A stretch of 64,000 nt of DNA, from positions 144,400-208,399 of the forward strand of contig CAJXNC010000006.1 in NCBI GenBank assembly GCA_913056125.1, written 5' to 3'. Origin of the DNA: an uncultured Altererythrobacter sp. (GTDB taxonomy: Bacteria; Pseudomonadota; Alphaproteobacteria; Sphingomonadales; Sphingomonadaceae). This document shows positions 57,843 through 64,000 of this stretch, in pieces. The position numbers and the translations under genes were made by a program. Below the pieces are notes generated by a model. That model searched no databases. It saw only the letters and a list, made by a program, of their open reading frames with translations, and had not been told where the DNA came from. The stretch's first letter is position 1. Each line of letters begins with the position of its first letter.

Positions 57843-58850
57843 ATGCGCGCATGGCAATTGCCCGCCGGGTCCGACGGTTTCGACAAGCTCTTTCTTGCCG
57901 AGCTGCCCGATCCGGTAGCAGGTCCTGGCGAGGTGCTGATCGCCCCCAAGGCATGGTCGATCAATTATCGCGACTTCGCCGTTGCGGCCGGCAAGTATTT
58001 CGGCGGCGCGCTCAAGGAAGCCGCCATCCCCCTTTCCGACGGTGCGGGCGAAGTGCTGGCCGTGGGCGAAGGCGTGACCGATTTCGCGCCGGGCGACCGC
58101 GTACAGGGCAGCTTCTTCCTCGACTGGATCGACGGACCGCAGGTCATGGGCCGCGCTTTGGGCGACGGCTTTGCCCCCGGCATGCTGGCCGAGAAGGTGG
58201 TCCTGCCCGCGCAGGGCGTAGTGAAGATCGCCGACAGCCTCGACTACGCGCAGGCTGCATGCATGCCTTGCGCCGGCGTTACGGCGTGGAACGCGCTGTT
58301 CGAAGGCGGTCGTCCGATCGAAAAGGGCAGTCGCGTGCTCGTGCTCGGCACGGGCGGCGTCTCGATGATCGCGCTCGAACTGGCCAAGGCCGCCGGGGCC
58401 GAAGTTATCGCCACCTCCTCCTCCGACGAGAAGCTCGAGCGGGTGAAGGAAATGGGCGCCGCACACACGGTCAATTACACAACCACGCCCGAATGGGGGC
58501 CTTATATCGCCAAGGAATTCGGCGGCGCGCACAAGGTGGTCGAAGTCGGCGGCGTCGGCACCTTGCCGCAAAGCATGGCCGCACTGGCCAGCGAAGGCGA
58601 AGTCGCGCTGATCGGTGTTCTGTCCGAAGGCGAACCGCCCCATCCGCGCCAGCTGATGATGACCGGCGGATCGATCCGCGGCATCTTTGTCGGCTCAGTG
58701 GCAATGGCGCAGAAGCTCAACAGGTTCGTCGATGCGAACTCGGTCGAGCCGCCCATCGGCGCACGCTTTGAATTCGACGATGCCCCGCTCGCCTATGGCC
58801 ATGCATGGGGGCCGGAAAGCTTCGGCAAGACGGTGATCACGCTGGATTGA
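57843..58850 (+). CDS. Medium-chain zinc-free oxidoreductase (quinone reductase type)
   Basis: 335 residues. QOR-like MDR: INYRDFAVAAGKYF, GDRVQGSFF, CAGVTAWNALFEGG, and the NADPH loop LVLGTGGVSMIAL. The zinc-ligand Cys/His set of alcohol dehydrogenases is absent, so reduction of an enone or quinone is more likely than alcohol oxidation. Last gene of the 55736-58850 cassette. Confidence 0.88.
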   Translation: MRAWQLPAGSDGFDKLFLAELPDPVAGPGEVLIAPKAWSINYRDFAVAAGKYFGGALKEAAIPLSDGAGEVLAVGEGVTDFAPGDRVQGSFFLDWIDGPQVMGRALGDGFAPGMLAEKVVLPAQGVVKIADSLDYAQAACMPCAGVTAWNALFEGGRPIEKGSRVLVLGTGGVSMIALELAKAAGAEVIATSSSDEKLERVKEMGAAHTVNYTTTPEWGPYIAKEFGGAHKVVEVGGVGTLPQSMAALASEGEVALIGVLSEGEPPHPRQLMMTGGSIRGIFVGSVAMAQKLNRFVDANSVEPPIGARFEFDDAPLAYGHAWGPESFGKTVITLD

Positions 58851-58920
58851 TTGGCATCAAGGCGCACTTCTCGCTATCCGGGCTCAACAGGACAAAAGAT
58901 CCGGAAGAGGAACAATCGCC

Positions 58921-59823
58921 ATGTGGCAAGTGCGGGTCAGCCCCTGCGGGGACTTCGACAACCATCCGTTCAAGTCGAACCATTTCGAATGCGCGCCCTT
59001 GGCCGCCGCGATGGGCGCAGAGGTCAAGGGCGTGCGCCTGCCCGAATTGTCGGACGAAGGTGTCGCCTCGCTCAAGCAGGCGCTGTGGCATCACAAGATG
59101 CTTTACCTCGCCGACCAGGATCTGAGCCATGCAGAGCACGAGGAGTTTGCCGCGCGTCTCGGCCCCTTCGCTGTGGACGCCTACACGCAAGGCGTGGAGG
59201 GGCATCGGGAGGTCCATCCGATCATCAAGGAAGCTGACGAGGTCACGCCCAGCCTGTTCGGCGGTGGCTGGCACACGGACAGTCCCTTCCTTGCCGAACC
59301 GCCCAGCATCACCTTCCTGCGGCAGGTCGAGGGACCGCCCTATGGCGGCGACACGACATGGGCCAATTGCGCGCTCGCCTTCCGCCATCTGAGCAAGACT
59401 TATCAGGACATGCTGCGCCCGCTGCGCGTGCATATGAGTGCGCGCAACAACTTCGCCACCCAGAACCTGCTGCGCGACGGCGGCGCGATCCAGTTCGGCG
59501 ACCAGGCCAAGCACGAGCAGGGCATCAAGGGCAGCTTCCACCCGCTGGTGCGCAGTCATCCCGAAACCGGAGAGCCCTCGCTCTATATCTGCGACACCTA
59601 TGCCGTTGGCATCGAGGGTATGACCACACATGAGGCGCGGCCGCTCATCGAATATCTTGTCTGGCATGCCACACAACACGCCTTCACCTGTCGCCTGCGC
59701 TGGAAACCGGGCATGGTGGCGATGTGGGACAATGCCGCGACCATGCATCTGGGTCCGAACGATTATGACGGGTTCCGGCGGGAAATGTACCGCACGACCA
59801 CGGCCGGCGGCGTGCCTGTCTAG
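58921..59823 (+). CDS. TauD/TfdA-type Fe(II)/2-oxoglutarate dioxygenase
   Basis: 300 residues. The jelly-roll facial triad is seen as GGGWHTDSPF (HxD) and the distal His in AATMHLGPNDYDGF, with the 2-oxoglutarate-binding Arg in FRREMYRTT. LPELSDEGVASLKQALWHHKMLYLADQDLSHAEHEEFAARLG is the TauD N-terminal pattern. It probably hydroxylates a small acid or ether, giving cleavage as in TfdA; substrate unknown. Followed by the sugar dehydrogenase after 27 bp. Confidence 0.9.
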   Translation: MWQVRVSPCGDFDNHPFKSNHFECAPLAAAMGAEVKGVRLPELSDEGVASLKQALWHHKMLYLADQDLSHAEHEEFAARLGPFAVDAYTQGVEGHREVHPIIKEADEVTPSLFGGGWHTDSPFLAEPPSITFLRQVEGPPYGGDTTWANCALAFRHLSKTYQDMLRPLRVHMSARNNFATQNLLRDGGAIQFGDQAKHEQGIKGSFHPLVRSHPETGEPSLYICDTYAVGIEGMTTHEARPLIEYLVWHATQHAFTCRLRWKPGMVAMWDNAATMHLGPNDYDGFRREMYRTTTAGGVPV

Positions 59824-59850
59824 TATCCGTCGACTGAAGGAGGGGAAGAA

Positions 59851-61086
59851 ATGAAGATCAGCAAGCTCACCGCAGGGGTATCCTTGTGCATGCTCGCGCT
59901 GGCCGCCTGTGCGGGCGGGGATGAGACCACAAACGAACCCGTGATCGGTGCGCCAGTGGAAACTCAGGACAAGAATGCGCCCGATCAGGTGCCGGCCTTC
60001 CCCGAACAGACGCGCGCTCCTTCGATGACTTCGAATGTCGATTTCGATGTCGAAACGGTGGCGGAAGGGCTGGTCGAGATGTGGGGCATGGCCTTCATGC
60101 CCGATGGCCGCCTGCTAGTGACCGAGCGCGATGGTCGTCTGCGCATCGTCGATAATGGCAGGCTCTCACCGCCCATCGAAGGCGTACCGGAAGTCACGAG
60201 GCAGGAAATCTCCGGCCTCGCCGATGTGATCCTTGATCCCGGCTTTGCCGAAAACAAGCGCATCTATCTCAGCTATATCGAGGGTCGGCCCGAGGGGAAC
60301 ATGCTCTCAGTGGCCCGCGCCACGCTGGTCGATGTCACACAGCCCAGGCTCGAAGATGTCGAGGTAATCTACCGCCAGCTGCCGAGCCTGCCTTCCGAGC
60401 ACGGCAATTTCGGGGCCCGCCTGCTATTCGACGACGAAGGCTATCTGTTCGTCACGCTGGGCGACCTAGCCTCCACGCCGCTGCGCCCTTACATTCAGGA
60501 CCTTGGCACGGGCATCGGCAAGATCGTGCGCATCGACACCGATGGCAATCCAGCGCCTGGCGGTCCTTTTGCAGACACGGAAGGCGCGCTACCGGAACTT
60601 TGGGCAGCCGGATTCCGCAATCCGATCGGCCTTGCCTTCCGCCCCGGTACGGACGAGTTGTGGGGAATCGATATCGGCCCGCGCGGCGGCGACGAGATCA
60701 ACCTGATCAAGGCTGGCAAGAATTACGGCTGGCCGGTAATCAGCTATGGTCTCGAATATAGCGGCGAGGTGGTTGGCGAAGGGCCGGTCGCCGAGGGCTA
60801 CGAGCAGCCGGTCTATTACTGGGACCCGGTGATCTCTCCCTCCAGCCTGACCTTCTATACCGGCGACATGTTCCCGGAATGGCAGGGCAACCTCTTTGCC
60901 ACCTCCCTTACCCAGATGCATCTCGTGCGACTGGTGCTCGAAGGCGACCGCGTTGTCGGCGAAGAGCGGCTGCTCGAGGACCTGGGCGAGCGGCTGAGGC
61001 TGGTCAAGCAGGCGCCCGATGGCTCGATCTACGTTCTGACGGACAACACGGATGGCAGGATCCTGCGGCTGGTGCCTGCGGAGTAG
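59851..61086 (+). CDS. PQQ-dependent soluble aldose dehydrogenase-like lipoprotein
   Basis: 411 residues with lipobox LALAAC (Cys about 20). Six-bladed GDH-B/YliI-type propeller: VEGLVEMWGMAFMPDGRLLVTERDGRLRIV, HGNFGARLLFDDEGYLFVTLGD (catalytic His region), GFRNPIGLAFRPGTDELWGIDIGPRGGDEINLIKAGKNYGWP. Oxidises aldoses or similar pyranoses in the periplasm using PQQ. It is the second PQQ enzyme in the window, yet no pqq synthesis genes are present here. Confidence 0.88.
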   Translation: MKISKLTAGVSLCMLALAACAGGDETTNEPVIGAPVETQDKNAPDQVPAFPEQTRAPSMTSNVDFDVETVAEGLVEMWGMAFMPDGRLLVTERDGRLRIVDNGRLSPPIEGVPEVTRQEISGLADVILDPGFAENKRIYLSYIEGRPEGNMLSVARATLVDVTQPRLEDVEVIYRQLPSLPSEHGNFGARLLFDDEGYLFVTLGDLASTPLRPYIQDLGTGIGKIVRIDTDGNPAPGGPFADTEGALPELWAAGFRNPIGLAFRPGTDELWGIDIGPRGGDEINLIKAGKNYGWPVISYGLEYSGEVVGEGPVAEGYEQPVYYWDPVISPSSLTFYTGDMFPEWQGNLFATSLTQMHLVRLVLEGDRVVGEERLLEDLGERLRLVKQAPDGSIYVLTDNTDGRILRLVPAE

Positions 61087-61097
61087 CGACTAGTCCA

Positions 61098-61135
61098 CCC
61101 GACGCTTTGTGACAGTTTTGTTACAAAGCGTCGGG
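61098..61135 (+). terminator. Strong terminator, 13-bp perfect stem
   Basis: CCCGACGCTTTGT (61098-61110) and ACAAAGCGTCGGG (61123-61135) around a 12-nt loop, followed by TTTCG. Terminates the dioxygenase-sugar dehydrogenase transcript. Confidence 0.85.
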
Positions 61136-61184
61136 TTTCGTGGTATGCAGTCCGAGCGGGAGGGTTGTTGGAGAGGAGGCTGCC

Positions 61185-61586
61185 ATGCGCAGACTGGCAT
61201 TCCTTGCAACCGCGATAGCGCTTGCGTCTTGTTCGGGCGAACAGGCGGAACAGTTCGGAGAGCCTGCAACAGCGATACCATTCGTCACAGCAAACGGTTC
61301 ACCTGCCGGTACTTACGAGGTTTCTGCAAGCGACGGCACCATGTCGATCGTGACGCTGAATTCCGATGGTACCTATTCGCAGGTGACGCCGGAGGGAACC
61401 GATGCGGCCCAAGGCACGCTGGAAGTAGTCGATGGGAAGACGTGCTTCAGGGTACGAAGTCCCGGCGCCGAGCCGCTCTGCTATACCGAGACTGCGGCGG
61501 CGGCGGATGGCTCTTACACGGCCACGCCCGATGGTGGAGAACCGCTGACAGTCAGGCCGATGCCTGCGACAGCGGAAATCGGCTGA
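61185..61586 (+). CDS. Small lipoprotein with GTYEVSASDGTMS module
   Basis: 133 residues from ATG 61185, with lipobox IALASC. Secreted beta-rich protein containing PAGTYEVSASDGTMSIVTLNSDGTYSQVTPEGT and two Cys that may form a disulfide. Shares the GxYxVxxxDGTMS module with the 43593-44267 lipoprotein. Function unknown. Confidence 0.75.
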   Translation: MRRLAFLATAIALASCSGEQAEQFGEPATAIPFVTANGSPAGTYEVSASDGTMSIVTLNSDGTYSQVTPEGTDAAQGTLEVVDGKTCFRVRSPGAEPLCYTETAAAADGSYTATPDGGEPLTVRPMPATAEIG

Positions 61587-61614
61587 ACTTCGCGATCGCT
61601 GGCGGCCTGTCCGC

Positions 61615-62088
61615 CTAGCGTCCTGCCAGTTTGTGCAGCGCGTCGCCGCTGACGCGCTGGATGCGCCATTCGTCCATGCCGACGGCGCCGATCTTGCGGT
61701 AGACGTCGATGGCGCGCTGGTTCCAGTCGAGCACCGCCCATTCGAAACGGCCGCAATCGCGATCAAGCGCAATGCCTGCGATATGCTGCAACAGCGCGGT
61801 GGCGACGCCCTGCCCGCGCGCTTCGGGTGTGACATAGAGGTCCTCGAGATAGATCCCCTTCTTGCCCGTCCAGGTCGAGAAATTGTGGAAGTAGAGCGCG
61901 AAGGCGACGGGCTTGCCGTCGATTTCTGCCATCAGTGCCTCGGCCGACTTCTCGCCGAACAACGCGTGTTCGATCATCGCCTCTGTCGCGACGACCGATT
62001 CGGGCTCCTTCTCGAAAGTGGCGAGGTCACGCACGAATTGCAGGATCTGGGGAACGTCCGCAGGCGTGGCGGGCCTGATATCGATCAT
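61615..62088 (-). CDS. GNAT-family N-acetyltransferase (diamine acetyltransferase-like)
   Basis: 157 residues. IRPATPADVPQILQFVRDLATFEKEPESV, the acetyl-CoA loop VTPEARGQGVATALLQ (R/Q-x-x-G-x-G/A) and WNQRAIDVYRKIGAV are typical of the SAT/diamine acetyltransferase branch. Substrate unproven. Ends 28 bp beyond the convergent lipoprotein gene and lies 13 bp after the VOC gene, probably cotranscribed with it. Confidence 0.9.
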   Translation of the reverse strand: MIDIRPATPADVPQILQFVRDLATFEKEPESVVATEAMIEHALFGEKSAEALMAEIDGKPVAFALYFHNFSTWTGKKGIYLEDLYVTPEARGQGVATALLQHIAGIALDRDCGRFEWAVLDWNQRAIDVYRKIGAVGMDEWRIQRVSGDALHKLAGR

Positions 62089-62101
62089 CGAAGCTGCAGC
62101 C

Positions 62102-62503
62102 TCACTCGCCGAAGAAGTTCAGCTCGAGCAGGATATTGTTCGGATCGGCGGTGAAGATCTGCCTGAGGCCGATCGCCTCGACCAAATTCTCCTGGTAATC
62201 GGCCCCGCGCGCATCGAGCCGCGCCTTCATGTCCTCATAGCCCACCAGCCGCAGCGCCACGTGGTGCAGCGCTCCGGTCAAATCGCCCGGCGTGATCTCG
62301 CGGTCATAGGCGCGGATGCAGTCGAGCGAGTTGATGTGAATGATCGCGCGGTCTTCGGCATCGAACATCCAGGTCGCGGTTTCGGGTGTCAGCGGCGGCG
62401 GGGCATCGCGCCGCTCGAGACCGAGAAGGCCGGAATAGAACTCTGCCGTGCCGTCCAGATCATCGGTGATGATGTTGATATGATCGAGAGCTTCGACTTT
62501 CAT
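62102..62503 (-). CDS. VOC/glyoxalase-family protein
   Basis: 133 residues from ATG 62503 (MKVEALDHINIITDDLD). Glyoxalase/extradiol-dioxygenase fold with His in LDHINI, His in LHHVALRL and Glu in ILLELNFFG as metal-site candidates, so it may be a lactoylglutathione-lyase-like or dioxygenase-like enzyme. Divergent from ligM across a region holding a perfect palindrome, so the two may be co-regulated. Confidence 0.82.
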   Translation of the reverse strand: MKVEALDHINIITDDLDGTAEFYSGLLGLERRDAPPPLTPETATWMFDAEDRAIIHINSLDCIRAYDREITPGDLTGALHHVALRLVGYEDMKARLDARGADYQENLVEAIGLRQIFTADPNNILLELNFFGE

Positions 62504-62549
62504 GCACAACCTCCTGGCGCTTTCCTATCCTTATCGCTTGCACCTGTAG

Positions 62550-64000
<1,451 letters not shown>

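Overview
This window reads as a chromosome segment of a sphingomonad-type alphaproteobacterium (order Sphingomonadales, perhaps a marine Erythrobacteraceae or Novosphingobium relative). The assignment is inferred from high GC, a complete protocatechuate 4,5-cleavage (lig) gene set very close in sequence to Sphingobium LigA/B/C/I/J/K/M, and the alphaproteobacterial palindromic repeats. No rRNA is present. There is one tRNA, Leu(CAG), and no CRISPR array. Names rest on reading motifs and recalled family sequences; no search was run.

Layout. (1) 1-6810, minus strand: propionate catabolism operon pccB - small membrane protein - small membrane protein - methylmalonyl-CoA epimerase - methylmalonyl-CoA mutase - lipoprotein - pccA (cut by the window start). 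(2) 6901-21426: a ~14.5 kb integrative island in the 3' end of tRNA-Leu(CAG), with a P4-type integrase, AlpA-like protein, winged-helix protein and a tight six-gene cargo operon (UvrD-like helicase with Fe-S nuclease, type III Mod, type III Res, RusA-like nuclease, DUF4160-like protein, MGGYGSGR protein), followed by an FRG-domain gene. This is the best candidate for an undescribed system, most likely anti-phage defence. (3) 21.7-33.6 kb: complex-I-assembly-like epimerase, NfeD/SPFH pair, two paralogous exported proteins, a transaldolase-family protein, an iorAB-type molybdenum oxidoreductase, and a glycine betaine module (two N-methyltransferases plus a BCCT transporter).

(4) 33.6-41 kb: the protocatechuate 4,5-cleavage cluster as two divergent units, ligK-ligU-ligI (minus) and DUF1932 dehydrogenase-ligJ-DUF2218-ligA-ligB-ligC (plus). 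Together they take protocatechuate to pyruvate and oxaloacetate. (5) 41-64 kb: an accessory catabolic region with an aldo/keto reductase, CmcJ/NvfI-like protein, dienelactone-hydrolase-like protein, a LigD-like short-chain dehydrogenase, three SnoaL-like proteins, a LigW-like decarboxylase, a short MetE-like protein, a quinohemoprotein dehydrogenase carrying a DYD motif, an aldehyde dehydrogenase, an amidohydrolase-phosphatase-SDR-MDR cassette, a TauD-type dioxygenase, a PQQ sugar dehydrogenase, and finally a LigM/DesA-type tetrahydrofolate-dependent O-demethylase truncated by the window end.

How it fits together. LigM converts vanillate-type methoxy-aromatics to protocatechuate-type catechols and places the methyl group on tetrahydrofolate; the lig cluster then degrades the ring. 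Region 5 looks like peripheral lignin-aromatic or side-chain chemistry feeding this pathway, but its substrates cannot be read from sequence. Candidate operators are a perfect 19-bp palindrome before ligM and two related TAACG-type palindromes. No transcription regulator of the lig genes lies in the window.
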